From positions 2,138,394 through 2,202,393 of the forward strand of contig NC_019702.1 of NCBI RefSeq assembly GCF_000317085.1: DNA of 64,000 bases, read 5' to 3'. Shown here piece after piece: positions 1-9,670 of the stretch (its first letter is position 1; each line of letters opens with the position of its first letter). Origin of the DNA: Synechococcus sp. PCC 7502. Lineage in GTDB: Bacteria > Cyanobacteriota > Cyanobacteriia > Pseudanabaenales > Pseudanabaenaceae. Below the pieces are notes generated by a model. That model saw only the letters and a list, made by a program, of their open reading frames with translations. It searched no databases and was not told the origin of the DNA. The translations under genes were made by a program, and so were the position numbers.

Positions 1-3000
1 GATTGGAGATTTCAAACAGCATTTGCTCCTGTTTCAGCTTTTGCTGGAGGGATTTCTCCATAACTTTAAGTTCACTAATATCTTCGGAAATAGTCAATAA
101 ATATTGAACAGTTCCATTTCGATCTAAAATTGGCACTTTGCGAGTGTGGAGAAGTCTAGATCCTCGATTCGCTGTATTAATTATTAACTCGGGAATATCG
201 ACAATCTTGACTAAGTCTATTGCTTCTCGATCTCTGCTCGTGAGATATTCGGCATTTTGGTCAGTATGTAGATCGTAGTTAGTTTTGCCTAAAACTTCTG
301 ATCGGGATTTACCTAATAATTCTTCCCCAGCTTCGTTAATAAGACTAAATCGCAAGTCTTTAGCGTCTTTAACAAGAATTATACTGGGAATATTTTCAAT
401 GATTGAATTTAGGAATGTCTGAGTTTCTTGAATTTGTTGCTCCTGTTGTTTGCGATCGCTAATATCTTGGGCAAAAGTAAGCACAGAGATTAAATTACCA
501 TCATCATCAAAAATTGCTGAGGCATACCACTCTGCATAAATTACTCTCCCATCCTTGGTGTAGTTGCGATTTTCTACCTCAATTCTTTTATTACCCGATG
601 AATTATATAAAGAGCGAAATTCCGCAGCGACCCTGTCTGTATCTTCTGCATGGACAAATTGCCAGCTAGGATAATCCATTGCCATCACCTCATCTTCTGT
701 CCAACCAAAGATTAATTCCGCTTGCTTTGACCACCGCACGACATGGTGATCAGAATCCCATTGAATAATTGCCAAAGGAGAGTTATTAAAGTGATTATCA
801 ACTTGGTTTAGGGAAGTTTGGAGTTTCTGTTCTGCCAGCTTGCGATCAGTAACATCTAGGGTAAAACCATTCCAGTTAATATTTCCATTAATACGATGTT
901 CAGGGTAGGAAATTGAGCGGAGCCACCTTTCACCTTTGGAGGTATAAATGCGATATTCGGCGATAAAGTAATCATTAGTGGTTTCAGCAATTTTTTGCTT
1001 TAACATCATTAAATCTTCAGGAAATACCTTATTCCAAAATAGACTAGAGTCTGTCATGAGTAGTTTTGACTCTACTTCTAAAATATCCCATGACTTGGGA
1101 TTAATGTAGGTAAAGGCATCAGTACCATCGGCATAGGTATCATAGGAATAGATGACGCAAGGAATTTTTTCTGCCAAATTACGAAACTTCTCTTCACTTG
1201 ATTTTAGAGCAATTTCTGATAACTTGCGATCGCTAATATCAAAAATAAATCCTTCCCATGTTATGTCAATATCTTCATCAGAACTATTATTGGATTTTGG
1301 ATAGGAAACTGCCTCTAACCACCTAATTCCTTGAGAAGTACAAATCCGAAATTCTCCCGAAAATTCACTACAACTGCTGACAGAGTTAGCAATTCTCTCT
1401 CTCATAATCGCCATATCCTCAGGAAAAACCATAGACCAAAGATAATTTGAATCTGCCATTAATAACTCTGGGTCTAGCTCCAGAATGTCCCAACAGCGGG
1501 GACTGACATACTTAAAACTATCACTACCATCGGGATAGACCATATATGAATAGATCATACAGGGAATATCTTCTGCCAGTTTACGAAACTTCTCTTCACT
1601 TGCTCGCAGAGATAGTTCTGATAACTTCTGATCGGTAATATCCATTAAAGTTCCGGATATACTGATGACTTTATCATTTTCTTTAATTACTTCACCACTG
1701 GTTCTTACCCATAGATAGCGACCTTTGGCAGTAATAAATGGCGACTCAAAATCATAGGATTCTCCGTAATCAACCGCCCTTTGAAATAATTGTTTGATAA
1801 TTTGAGAATTACCTTCGGTGTAGAAGTTCACTAGGTAGTCGAGGTCTTCGACCAGATTGATTTCAAAATCTAAGGGTAGGTCATGGATGCGATATATCTC
1901 CTCTGTCCAAAATATCTGATTAGAGTCTAATTGGTATGACCAGCCTCCCACCTTTGCCATCTTTTGCGTAGCATTGAGCAGATTTTCACTTTTGATTAAT
2001 GCTTCTTCAGTTCGCTTGCGATCGCTAATATCTTGAGCCATCGAAAGTATAGAAACTAACTTGCCATTATCATCAAAAATCGCTGAATTATGCCATTCAC
2101 AGATAATTATTCTGCCATCTTTGGTGTAGTTGCGATTCAGATGTTGAATTTGCAAATTTTCACCTCTACTATAAGGCTCATGAACCCTAGCGATAACTTG
2201 ATCAAAGTCATCCTCATGGATAAATTGCCAATTTAAGAAATTTTGACCAATTACCTCAGCTTTAGTCCAACCAAATATAATTTCTGCCTGCTTTGACCAT
2301 TGGGTAACACAAAAATTTTGATCCCATTGAATCACTGCCAAAGGTGAATTATCTAGGTGGGCATTAACAAGTTGCAAGGAGGCTTTTAATTGCTGTTCTG
2401 TAGCTTTGCGATCGCTAATATCTTGGGCAAAGGAAAGTACGGAAATCAAATTGCCATCATTATCAAAAATTGCGGAGTTATGCCATTCACAGGTAATTAT
2501 TCTGCCATCTTTGGTGTAGTTACGATTCTCAACTTGAATCTGGCTATATTTACCACCATTGTATAGTTCCCTTACCTTCACCGCCACTCGATCAAAATCA
2601 TCCTCATGGACAAATTGCCAACTCTGATAATCTATATTTAGAATATCAGCCTCAGTCCAGCCAAATATCTTTTCTGCCTGTTCTGACCAATGGGTAATGT
2701 GATGATTTTTATCCCACTGGATTACAGCTAAGGGAGAATTATGAAAATGAGAATGGATTAATTGCAGAGATTCACTTAATTGAACTTCGACAGCTTTGCG
2801 ATCGCTTATATCTTCAGCCATGACAAAATGAGATAACTTACCCTGCCACGATATTTTATGGGAACTAACTTCTACATCAAAAATAGTGCCATCTTTTTTT
2901 TGGTGTCGCCAGTGAGCATCCTCCTCAAGCATTCCCGTTTTACTTAAAAAGCTTGTAACCGCTTGGTTTAGGATGGGAATATCCTCCTTGGGACGAATAT

Positions 3001-3529
3001 CCGCAAGGGTCATGGATAAAAACTCTAACCGAGAATATCCATATAGAGCGATCGCCGCTTCATTTACCTCTAAAAATTGCCATGTATCTGGGTCATAAAT
3101 CCACATGGGCTTGGGATTATTCTCAAATAGTAGTCTATAAGCTTTTTCAGTTTCTAGGCGATCGGTAATATCTTTAATCGACATCACCCCTAAAGTTTCC
3201 TGCCCATGCTCAAACACCTGCGCTGATATCAGAATCCGCCGAATCCTGCCACTTCTTGACCTTAAGTTAGTTTCAAAACCTTTAACTGACTGATGGGAAA
3301 TTAATGGCTGCACAAACCGATTATGATCGTCGGGCTTATCCCAGAGATTTAACTCTAGTCCCGTGGCACCAATTATTTCAGAATGTTGATATTCGCAAAT
3401 CTCACAGAAGGCATCATTAACATTGGTAATGCGGCAATCAGGTATAGTTACCACAACCATCGGGTCTAGGCTGACTTGGAATACTAGGTCAGTAATATTA
3501 ATGGGGGCTTCTGTACCAGATACTGCCAT
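1..3529 (-). CDS. Multi-PAS sensor protein, 3' end beyond window
   Basis: Open reading frame of at least 1176 codons that starts at the ATG at 3529 and is still open at base 1. About nine PAS/PAC units follow one another, each ending in a DISDRK-type helix (DNA near 3160, 2800, 2408, 2021, 1631, 1227, 840, 453 and 85). PAC signatures such as NYTKDGR and SPLAVIQWD recur. The visible end reaches a coiled-coil linker (QQKLKQEQMLFEISN), so an output domain (GAF, histidine kinase or GGDEF/EAL) should lie to the left, but none is visible. Several PAS units are near copies of one another, which points to internal duplication. No membrane segment is seen, so it is probably a cytoplasmic sensor. Ligands are unknown. 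Confidence 0.85.
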   Translation of the reverse strand, partial: MAVSGTEAPINITDLVFQVSLDPMVVVTIPDCRITNVNDAFCEICEYQHSEIIGATGLELNLWDKPDDHNRFVQPLISHQSVKGFETNLRSRSGRIRRILISAQVFEHGQETLGVMSIKDITDRLETEKAYRLLFENNPKPMWIYDPDTWQFLEVNEAAIALYGYSRLEFLSMTLADIRPKEDIPILNQAVTSFLSKTGMLEEDAHWRHQKKDGTIFDVEVSSHKISWQGKLSHFVMAEDISDRKAVEVQLSESLQLIHSHFHNSPLAVIQWDKNHHITHWSEQAEKIFGWTEADILNIDYQSWQFVHEDDFDRVAVKVRELYNGGKYSQIQVENRNYTKDGRIITCEWHNSAIFDNDGNLISVLSFAQDISDRKATEQQLKASLQLVNAHLDNSPLAVIQWDQNFCVTQWSKQAEIIFGWTKAEVIGQNFLNWQFIHEDDFDQVIARVHEPYSRGENLQIQHLNRNYTKDGRIIICEWHNSAIFDDNGKLVSILSMAQDISDRKRTEEALIKSENLLNATQKMAKVGGWSYQLDSNQIFWTEEIYRIHDLPLDFEINLVEDLDYLVNFYTEGNSQIIKQLFQRAVDYGESYDFESPFITAKGRYLWVRTSGEVIKENDKVISISGTLMDITDQKLSELSLRASEEKFRKLAEDIPCMIYSYMVYPDGSDSFKYVSPRCWDILELDPELLMADSNYLWSMVFPEDMAIMRERIANSVSSCSEFSGEFRICTSQGIRWLEAVSYPKSNNSSDEDIDITWEGFIFDISDRKLSEIALKSSEEKFRNLAEKIPCVIYSYDTYADGTDAFTYINPKSWDILEVESKLLMTDSSLFWNKVFPEDLMMLKQKIAETTNDYFIAEYRIYTSKGERWLRSISYPEHRINGNINWNGFTLDVTDRKLAEQKLQTSLNQVDNHFNNSPLAIIQWDSDHHVVRWSKQAELIFGWTEDEVMAMDYPSWQFVHAEDTDRVAAEFRSLYNSSGNKRIEVENRNYTKDGRVIYAEWYASAIFDDDGNLISVLTFAQDISDRKQQEQQIQETQTFLNSIIENIPSIILVKDAKDLRFSLINEAGEELLGKSRSEVLGKTNYDLHTDQNAEYLTSRDREAIDLVKIVDIPELIINTANRGSRLLHTRKVPILDRNGTVQYLLTISEDISELKVMEKSLQQKLKQEQMLFEISN

Positions 3530-3825
3530 AGAATTAGGAATTTATGGATGCTTCAATAATAATCGACAATTAATGGTTGTATTTGTTTGCATATTAATTT
3601 TTGTGTTTTTTCAGATCATTGCTTCTAGAGCATTGGCAAACCTATAAACCTATACTTTGTATTTATATAGCGATCATCATACTCTTGCGTCAATCAAAAA
3701 TTCGCTTTATTAATTTAAAAGAATTTTTTACCCTTTTTCTCTATACAGCCTATTTCACGACTAAGGGATACTTTGGGGTGTATGTTACATTTTATCTATA
3801 AAGCAGTGATTCAGATAGTTAAGAG

Positions 3826-4614
3826 ATGCATAATTCAGCGATCGCCTTTATTACTAAACTTAAAATTAAGGTTGCATTTTATCTAGATGATCTTGAAACC
3901 CCAATTGGCAAAGCCATTAGTATTGCGATCGCTCTTTTAGTTTTAATTTCCGCAGGTATATTTGTCGCAGAAACCTATCCAATTTCTAATAGGACTCAAC
4001 AAATTTTAGATATTATCGATACTTCTATTCTATATATTTTTGGATTAGAGTATTTATTAAGATTTTGGTGTGCTGAGCATAAATCTAAGTACTTTTTTAG
4101 TTTATATTCTTTAATTGATTTAATTGCGATACTTCCATTCTTTTTAGCTGCCGCTGATACCAGATATATCAGATTATTAAGATGGTTTAGATTTTTAAGA
4201 ATTTTTCGATTTTTATCTAAAAAATCACACCAAAATCAAGAATTTAATATTTTTGCAAGAGTCATATTTACACTACTTTCCATAGTATTTATTTTTTCTG
4301 GATTAGTTTATCAATTTGAACATGTAGTTAACAAAAAGGATTTTGGAACTTTCTTAGATGCTTTTTACTTCTCAATTTTTACTATGACTACAGTTGGGTA
4401 TGGAGATGTTACCCCGATTACCTCTGCAGGAAAGTTGATGACGATTTTAATGATTTTAACTGGTATTGCTTTGATTCCTATACAGTTAGGGGAGTTATTT
4501 AAGAAATTAGTCAAAAATGCTAATCAAGTTGATATAACTTGCAGTCAATGTGGTTTTTCTCAGCATGATTCTGATGCTTTATGTTGTAAAATTTGTGGCA
4601 CAAAGTTATTGTAG
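3826..4614 (+). CDS. Voltage-gated potassium channel-type ion transporter with C-terminal zinc ribbon
   Basis: A 262-residue protein with the six-helix plan of Kv-type channels. S1 lies near residues 27-47, S2 at 62-80 and S3 at 90-108. S4 near 112-130 has arginines about every third residue ([18 protein letters not shown]). S5 is near 144-165, the selectivity filter TVGYGD near 189-194, and S6 follows. After S6 a short cytosolic tail carries CSQC and CKIC pairs, a probable zinc ribbon. Filter and voltage-sensor motifs are seen directly; potassium selectivity follows from the filter. The gene stands alone, and its 3' end abuts a fabF remnant on the other strand. Confidence 0.88.
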   Translation: MHNSAIAFITKLKIKVAFYLDDLETPIGKAISIAIALLVLISAGIFVAETYPISNRTQQILDIIDTSILYIFGLEYLLRFWCAEHKSKYFFSLYSLIDLIAILPFFLAAADTRYIRLLRWFRFLRIFRFLSKKSHQNQEFNIFARVIFTLLSIVFIFSGLVYQFEHVVNKKDFGTFLDAFYFSIFTMTTVGYGDVTPITSAGKLMTILMILTGIALIPIQLGELFKKLVKNANQVDITCSQCGFSQHDSDALCCKICGTKLL

Positions 4615-4615
4615 G

Positions 4616-4729
4616 AGCATGCTCACCGAAGGTAGTCTTGATTGCTATGGTTTCACTGGTATCATTAATGGGAGTACTAGTGCCGTGGGCATTGATGTAG
4701 TCGACTGCATCTGGGGTAATATCTGCATC
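4616..4729 (-). pseudogene. fabF: Internal fragment of fabF (3-oxoacyl-ACP synthase II)
   Basis: The minus strand encodes about 38 codons reading [11 protein letters not shown] followed by INAHGTSTP, then ND, E, AIK and FGEHA. This is the signature around the first catalytic histidine of KAS II enzymes. The match stops abruptly on both sides: an in-frame TAA lies just upstream, and the other end runs into the channel gene's stop codon. There is no start, no catalytic cysteine region and no second histidine, so this is a non-functional remnant. It could derive from local recombination with an intact fabF elsewhere. The motif match is strong but short. Confidence 0.72.
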
Positions 4730-4945
4730 TTTTGTTTAGCTTGGGGTATTGGTTGCCTAGTAACAACCAAGCCTCTAAATAACTTGCTGGGGATTTAGGA
4801 CAATAATTAATATTTATACTCATTTAATACTCACTTAACTTTACGCAGGGAAAACAAAGTTAAAATCGCAGTTAAATCCTGGTTGAACATCTTACTCAAA
4901 ATTAGTAATTCAGCACTTAGTAATTTAGCAATAGAGAAAAAGACG

Positions 4946-7369
4946 ATGATAGCAGCCAACCCCAATACTTCTATTAGTGCCTTCGGAGCAGCTAGAGCTA
5001 CAGTAGAAGGTGAACCCTTAAGTGCTGAAGAATTGCTCAAAATACATGCTTACTGGCGTGCTTGTAACTATTTGGCGGCGGGCATGATCTATCTGCGTGA
5101 TAACCCTCTACTCAAAGAGCCCCTTAAACCAGAACATATCAAAAAGCGGCTCTTGGGACATTGGGGATCAAGTCCGGGATTAGCATTTATTTACATCCAT
5201 CTAAATCGATTAATCAAAAAATATAATTTGAATATGATTTTCATGGCTGGACCTGGACATGGAGCACCCGGAGTACTTGCACCGACTTACTTAGAAGGTA
5301 CCTATGCCGAAGTCTATCCCGATAAAAGTGAAGATGAAGAGGGATTGAAAGCCTTTTTTAAACAGTTCTCTTTTCCCGGTGGCATTGGTAGTCATTGTAC
5401 GCCCGAAACGCCCGGTTCTATTCATGAAGGTGGAGAATTAGGCTACAGTCTTTCCCATGCTTACGGTGCTGCTTTTGATAATCCTAATTTAGTGGTGGCA
5501 GTTGTAGTTGGAGATGGGGAAGCGGAAACTGGACCACTGGCTACTTCTTGGCATGGAAACAAGTTTATTAATCCTATTCGTGATGGGGCGGTATTGCCGA
5601 TTTTGCATCTGAATGGTTATAAGATCAACAATCCGACATTACTAGCACGCATCAGTCATGAAGAATTAGCGGCACTATTTACTGGTTATGGCTATACTCC
5701 TTACTTTATTGAAGGCTCCGAGCATGATTCTATGCACCAATCTATGGCAGCTACGGTTGAGCATTGCCTGAATGAAATCAAAAATATCCAAGCGCAAGCC
5801 CGCACCACTGGTATTGCCGAGCGTCCGCGTTGGCCCCTAATTATTTTGCGATCGCCCAAAGGTTGGACTGGACCAAAGTCAGTAGATGGACATAAAGTCG
5901 AAGGATTCTGGCGGGCACACCAAGTTCCCATTGCCAAAATTGATAATCCTGCCCATTTGCAAATACTAGAGGAATGGCTGCTTAGTTATAAACCTGAAGA
6001 ATTATTTGATCACAACGGCACATTACTGCCTGAGTTAAAGGAACTAGCTCCCCAAGGTAATCGCCGCATGAGTGCTAATCCCCATGCCAATGGAGGGCTA
6101 CTAAAGAAAGCCCTAAAAATGCCAGATTTCCGAGACTATGCGATCGCCTTTGAGCAACCCGCCCAGATTGAGGCAGAGAATACTTGGTATTTAGGTGAGT
6201 TTTTGCGAGACATTATGAAGTTAAACCCCCACAACTTCCGAGTGTTTGGACCCGATGAAACTAGTTCTAATAAGCTGAATGCCATCTATGAAGTTAGTAA
6301 AAAATTCTGGATTGAAACTTACCTACCCGAAGATACCGATGGGGGAGAACTAGCAACCGATGGACGGGTGATCGAGATGTTAAGCGAACACACGTTAGAA
6401 GGAATGCTAGAGGGGTATTTACTTACTGGTCGTCATGGCTTTCTGTCCTCCTATGAAGCTTTTATTCATGTGATTGATTCGATGTTTAATCAACATGCCA
6501 AGTGGCTCGACATCTGCAATCATATTCCTTGGCGGTCAGACATTGCTTCTTTAAATTTATTAATTACCTCTACTGTATGGCGACAAGATCACAATGGGTT
6601 TACCCATCAAGACCCCGGATTTCTTGATTTAGTAGTTAATAAGAGTGCCTCCGTTACGCGCATTTATCTCCCGCCAGATGTTAACTGTCTTTTGTCTGTG
6701 GCGAATCATTGCTTGCATAGTCAAAATTATGTGAATGTGATTGTTGCCGATAAGCAATTACACCTGCAATATTTGAGCATAGATGCAGCGATCGCCCATT
6801 GCACTAAGGGCATTGGTATTTGGGATTGGGCAAGTAACGATCAAGGACAGGAGCCTGATTTAGTGATAGCAAGTGCTGGGGATATTCCCACCCAAGAGGC
6901 ATTAGCAGCAATAGTTCTACTTAGAGAAGCATTCCCCGACCTCAAAATTCGCTTTATTAATGTGGTTGATCTATTCAAACTGCAACCAAATACCGAACAT
7001 CCCCACGGCTTAAGTGATGCTGATTTTGATAGTCTTTTTACCCTTGATAAGCCGATTATCTTTAACTTTCATGGCTATCCTTGGTTAATTCACCGCCTTG
7101 CTTACCGTCGTACTAACCACAGGAATCTCCATGTTAGGGGTTATAAGGAGAAGGGAAATATTAATACCCCAATGGAACTTGCTATTAATAATGAAATTGA
7201 CCGTTTTAGTTTAGCGATCGATGCCATTAATCGTATTCCTGCCCTTAAAGTTGCAGGTGCCCATGCTAAGGATAAATTTCGTAATCTCCAAATCGATGCC
7301 CGCCAGTATGCCTATACCTATGGTGTTGATAAGCCAGAATTTACTAAATGGGTTTGGACTATTACTTAA
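4946..7369 (+). CDS. xfp: Phosphoketolase (xylulose-5-phosphate / fructose-6-phosphate)
   Basis: An 807-residue thiamine-diphosphate enzyme that cleaves xylulose-5-P (and usually fructose-6-P) to acetyl phosphate and a shorter sugar phosphate. It gives cyanobacteria a carbon-saving route to acetyl units. Family motifs seen include the GPGHGAPG block near residue 90, [24 protein letters not shown], the ThDP-binding GDGEAETGP, and HQDPGF in the pyrimidine domain. The ATG at 4946 is preferred over an in-frame TTG at 4883 because it follows the purine-rich run gagaaaaagacg and gives the normal family length. Monocistronic, with a MITE-like repeat directly after the stop. Confidence 0.95.
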   Translation: MIAANPNTSISAFGAARATVEGEPLSAEELLKIHAYWRACNYLAAGMIYLRDNPLLKEPLKPEHIKKRLLGHWGSSPGLAFIYIHLNRLIKKYNLNMIFMAGPGHGAPGVLAPTYLEGTYAEVYPDKSEDEEGLKAFFKQFSFPGGIGSHCTPETPGSIHEGGELGYSLSHAYGAAFDNPNLVVAVVVGDGEAETGPLATSWHGNKFINPIRDGAVLPILHLNGYKINNPTLLARISHEELAALFTGYGYTPYFIEGSEHDSMHQSMAATVEHCLNEIKNIQAQARTTGIAERPRWPLIILRSPKGWTGPKSVDGHKVEGFWRAHQVPIAKIDNPAHLQILEEWLLSYKPEELFDHNGTLLPELKELAPQGNRRMSANPHANGGLLKKALKMPDFRDYAIAFEQPAQIEAENTWYLGEFLRDIMKLNPHNFRVFGPDETSSNKLNAIYEVSKKFWIETYLPEDTDGGELATDGRVIEMLSEHTLEGMLEGYLLTGRHGFLSSYEAFIHVIDSMFNQHAKWLDICNHIPWRSDIASLNLLITSTVWRQDHNGFTHQDPGFLDLVVNKSASVTRIYLPPDVNCLLSVANHCLHSQNYVNVIVADKQLHLQYLSIDAAIAHCTKGIGIWDWASNDQGQEPDLVIASAGDIPTQEALAAIVLLREAFPDLKIRFINVVDLFKLQPNTEHPHGLSDADFDSLFTLDKPIIFNFHGYPWLIHRLAYRRTNHRNLHVRGYKEKGNINTPMELAINNEIDRFSLAIDAINRIPALKVAGAHAKDKFRNLQIDARQYAYTYGVDKPEFTKWVWTIT

Positions 7370-7371
7370 AA

Positions 7372-7489
7372 TAATTTTACAGCAGTTTTTAGTCAAACCC
7401 ACTACAAGGAAAGGGTCGCAGGGCTTAGCCCCGTATTGGTTTTGGCATTTTATCTATAGTACAACTGATCAGAATTTTGCTGTAATTCT
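7372..7489. repeat. MITE-like element with imperfect terminal inverted repeats
   Basis: A segment of about 118 bases with ends AATTTTACAGCA and, read inversely, AGAATTACAGCA. The similarity continues imperfectly inward for about 24 bases (TTTTTAGTCA against AATTCTGATCA). The centre contains the small palindrome GGGCTTAGCCCC, resembling the loops of other short elements in this window. No reading frame is present. It starts three bases after the phosphoketolase stop and may form a transcript-end hairpin. No second copy of this family is evident here, so the mobile nature is inferred. Confidence 0.45.
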
Positions 7490-7667
7490 AAGCAGAAATT
7501 TTTACAGTAGCGATCGCTCTTTTTATTTAGTTATAGACGAAGGCACTGCTGATTTCGATCATTGGATGCGACAAAAAGAAAGATAGCTCTTAGCTTAGTT
7601 GGCACTAGCGATCGCATAACAATCCATCTTCAAAAGCTGTTTGCGGAAAGCGATTGCCACTAATTGG

Positions 7668-8195
7668 CTAATCAGATACAGCTTGTTTTTGCTCTTGCGT
7701 TGGTCTTCTACCCCAAGGCTTTAAAACAGAGATACCGATAATTAAAATGAGAAAAACAACTTGAATTATAGTTCCAATCAAAACACCTTGAGAATCAAAA
7801 GAATAGATAGAGTTGTGGAAAGACTGCAATCCCTCTTCCAAAGAAATATTTTCAGCAACATTTCCCCAAGGGAAAAGCCAAAAAGTCCCAAAGATAACTA
7901 ATCCAGTTGTCAAAATCCATTTAGTAATCACCCAATAAAATTTAGTAAATCCATAATTAGTCATCCAGCATAGAAATGTGGCTGTAAGAACTGAACCGAT
8001 CGCTGATGGAATAACAATATAGTCATCGAGAAGATTAATTGCTGAATTGAGAGCGTAAAGAGCCTGTGCGTTAGTTGAGTTTGTATTTCTCAAGGACAAA
8101 AGAAACATACTCAGGACAGTTCCTGTCCATAGGGAAGCAAAACTAACATGCGCCGACAATAACCAGTTTTTTGCTTTGACACTTAACTTGGGCAT
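7668..8195 (-). CDS. DUF2269-like integral membrane protein
   Basis: A 175-residue protein with about four membrane helices (near residues 12-32, 50-75, 90-110 and 135-158). The fold and the sequence around SAHVSFASLWTG and the C-terminal KPWGRR resemble DUF2269 (predicted integral membrane protein); the function is unknown. The start at 8195 is chosen because the upstream sequence reads ACAGGAGTCAAAATG, a good ribosome-binding site. A longer reading begins upstream at 8237. It lies downstream of the marR gene on the same strand, with an AT-rich repeat-bearing gap between them, so regulation by that MarR protein is plausible. Confidence 0.7.
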   Translation of the reverse strand: MPKLSVKAKNWLLSAHVSFASLWTGTVLSMFLLSLRNTNSTNAQALYALNSAINLLDDYIVIPSAIGSVLTATFLCWMTNYGFTKFYWVITKWILTTGLVIFGTFWLFPWGNVAENISLEEGLQSFHNSIYSFDSQGVLIGTIIQVVFLILIIGISVLKPWGRRPTQEQKQAVSD

Positions 8196-8216
8196 TTTGA
8201 CTCCTGTCGAGCATAT

Positions 8217-8277
8217 ACCTAATATATTAATAGTCAATATATTAAGTATTTATCAATATGTCAATAATTGAGTTTTC
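8217..8277. promoter_or_regulatory. AT-rich repeat block, candidate MarR operator
   Basis: Between marR and the DUF2269-like gene lie repeated copies of AATATATTA and TCAATAT: taatatattaatagtcaat, continuing into atattaagtatttatcaata. They form several overlapping imperfect palindromes of the size bound by MarR dimers. Position immediately 5' of the membrane-protein gene suggests an operator/promoter. This is inference; AT-rich DNA yields such patterns easily. Confidence 0.4.
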
Positions 8278-8283
8278 AAATTT

Positions 8284-8751
8284 TTAGGATAGGTTCTCAA
8301 CAATTCGATCTAATGTCTTTAGAACGATATCCTGCTCATCTTTGGAAATGTCTTTAGTCGCTTTCGCAATTATTGAAGCTCCAATAGGTGGTAAGACTTT
8401 CATAAGCTGCTTGCCTTCTTCGGTAAGCCAGATTTGCACGACTCGGCGATCGCTTAGATTGCGTTCTCTTACAACTAGTTGACGCTCTTCCATTCGATCA
8501 ACTACTCCAGTTAAAGTTGCACCCAGTTGTTTTAGTTTATCTGCGATGCCAGTCGTTGAAAGCCCGTCTTCTTCCCAAAGACAACATAAAACCAAATAGT
8601 GAAATGGAGTTAATCCATAAGGCTCTAGTTGTTCTAAGAAATCTCGATACATTAATTGAGACGCAAGTTTAAGCTTATGTCCCAGATTATAAGGAGCAAG
8701 AGCATACTGCCATTGTTGAAGAAAATCAGCGTCTGAGGATGAGCTAGGCAT
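8284..8751 (-). CDS. MarR family transcriptional regulator
   Basis: A 155-residue winged-helix protein. The N-terminal dimerisation helix is followed by the HTH/wing region (GLSTTGIADKLKQLGATLTGVVDRMEERQLVVRER around residues 65-100), including the DRR wing tip near 102 that is typical of the MarR family. MarR proteins usually repress nearby genes and respond to small phenolic or oxidant signals. The likely target is the membrane protein just downstream on the same strand. ATG start at 8751. The ligand cannot be read from the sequence. Confidence 0.9.
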   Translation of the reverse strand: MPSSSSDADFLQQWQYALAPYNLGHKLKLASQLMYRDFLEQLEPYGLTPFHYLVLCCLWEEDGLSTTGIADKLKQLGATLTGVVDRMEERQLVVRERNLSDRRVVQIWLTEEGKQLMKVLPPIGASIIAKATKDISKDEQDIVLKTLDRIVENLS

Positions 8752-8993
8752 TGGGATCTAAGCAAAGATACTTAATGTGTTAACTATTTTAACCACTACC
8801 TATACCAAAACTATTTTGATCTGTTATTAGACCTGTTAGGGAATAAGCTCAAAAAGTTTGGTAATCTAAGCTGAAAAAGGGGCTTAACGCTGCTCAGTGG
8901 TTGTTGCAGGCAATTACTGTTTGATTTTTTAGTAGCGATCGCTACTGCCGTGAGTCTTGATTTCTAGGCGATCGCTTAATTTCCTAATTATGG

Positions 8994-9668
8994 CTAACAC
9001 CAAGATTGTTCATCGGGTGGATTATTCAACAACTCCCGAATATTTGCCTCAATCACTCGATAACCGACATTGCCGTTTAATCTCTGTCGCCCTTCATTAA
9101 AAATCAGAGTAGGACTGACCGTAACCGTATGTTCTTTGATTAAATCAAAATCCTTGGATAGCAAAGCATAAGCCTCACCACTATCGATCTGCGCTTGAAT
9201 GAGATTAGTATTTAGCCCCAATTTCTCGGCGATTTCAAACTGCACCTTGCGATCGCTAATATCGGCGAGTTTCGTAAAAAATGCCTCTCGAAACGCCCAA
9301 GCGGTTCTTTCTAAAACTGGATCGGATTCTGGAACTAAACCTTTTATCTCTAGCAACTGAATAGCATTCAGAAATAAATGGGCTGATGTGGAAGAAGCGG
9401 GAACTCGTGACCAAACATCAGGATGTACAGAAATATGCTCAAATTTACTAGCGATCTCCTTGACATGATTTTGATATCCCGTTAATCCACCGCGATCGCG
9501 CCATCCATTCTCTAACTTCTCACGTGTATTCCCAAAAACAGGAAGGAAGTGATAATCAATAGTGATATTTTCAGAAAAAGCAATTTTTAGTTCTTCTAAA
9601 CGAACTTGAGCAATGTAAGCCCAAATACAAAGAACATCTGAGAAATAGAAAATACGAATTGGTTTCAT
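8994..9668 (-). CDS. DsbA-fold (FrnE-like) thioredoxin-superfamily oxidoreductase
   Basis: A 224-residue DsbA-family protein. The N-terminal strand ends FYFSDVLCIWAY, with a single cysteine (C14) where DsbA has CxxC, so the second active-site cysteine is missing. The cis-proline loop is TVSPTLIF near residues 178-185. This arrangement fits the FrnE / 2-hydroxychromene-2-carboxylate isomerase branch, which works with one cysteine or glutathione. No signal peptide, so it is cytosolic. It starts two bases after the rhodanese stop, with AAGGAC as ribosome-binding site inside the end of that gene, so the pair is surely co-transcribed. Confidence 0.82.
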   Translation of the reverse strand: MKPIRIFYFSDVLCIWAYIAQVRLEELKIAFSENITIDYHFLPVFGNTREKLENGWRDRGGLTGYQNHVKEIASKFEHISVHPDVWSRVPASSTSAHLFLNAIQLLEIKGLVPESDPVLERTAWAFREAFFTKLADISDRKVQFEIAEKLGLNTNLIQAQIDSGEAYALLSKDFDLIKEHTVTVSPTLIFNEGRQRLNGNVGYRVIEANIRELLNNPPDEQSWC

Positions 9669-9670
9669 AA

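Noticed and set aside
3423-3801. Short forward frames before the ion channel
   Set aside because: They are antisense to, or just beyond, the start of the PAS gene, lack ribosome sites and show no family pattern.
7221-7586. 121-codon forward frame over the end of phosphoketolase
   Set aside because: Mostly inside xfp in another frame, then across the MITE-like block; no coding character.
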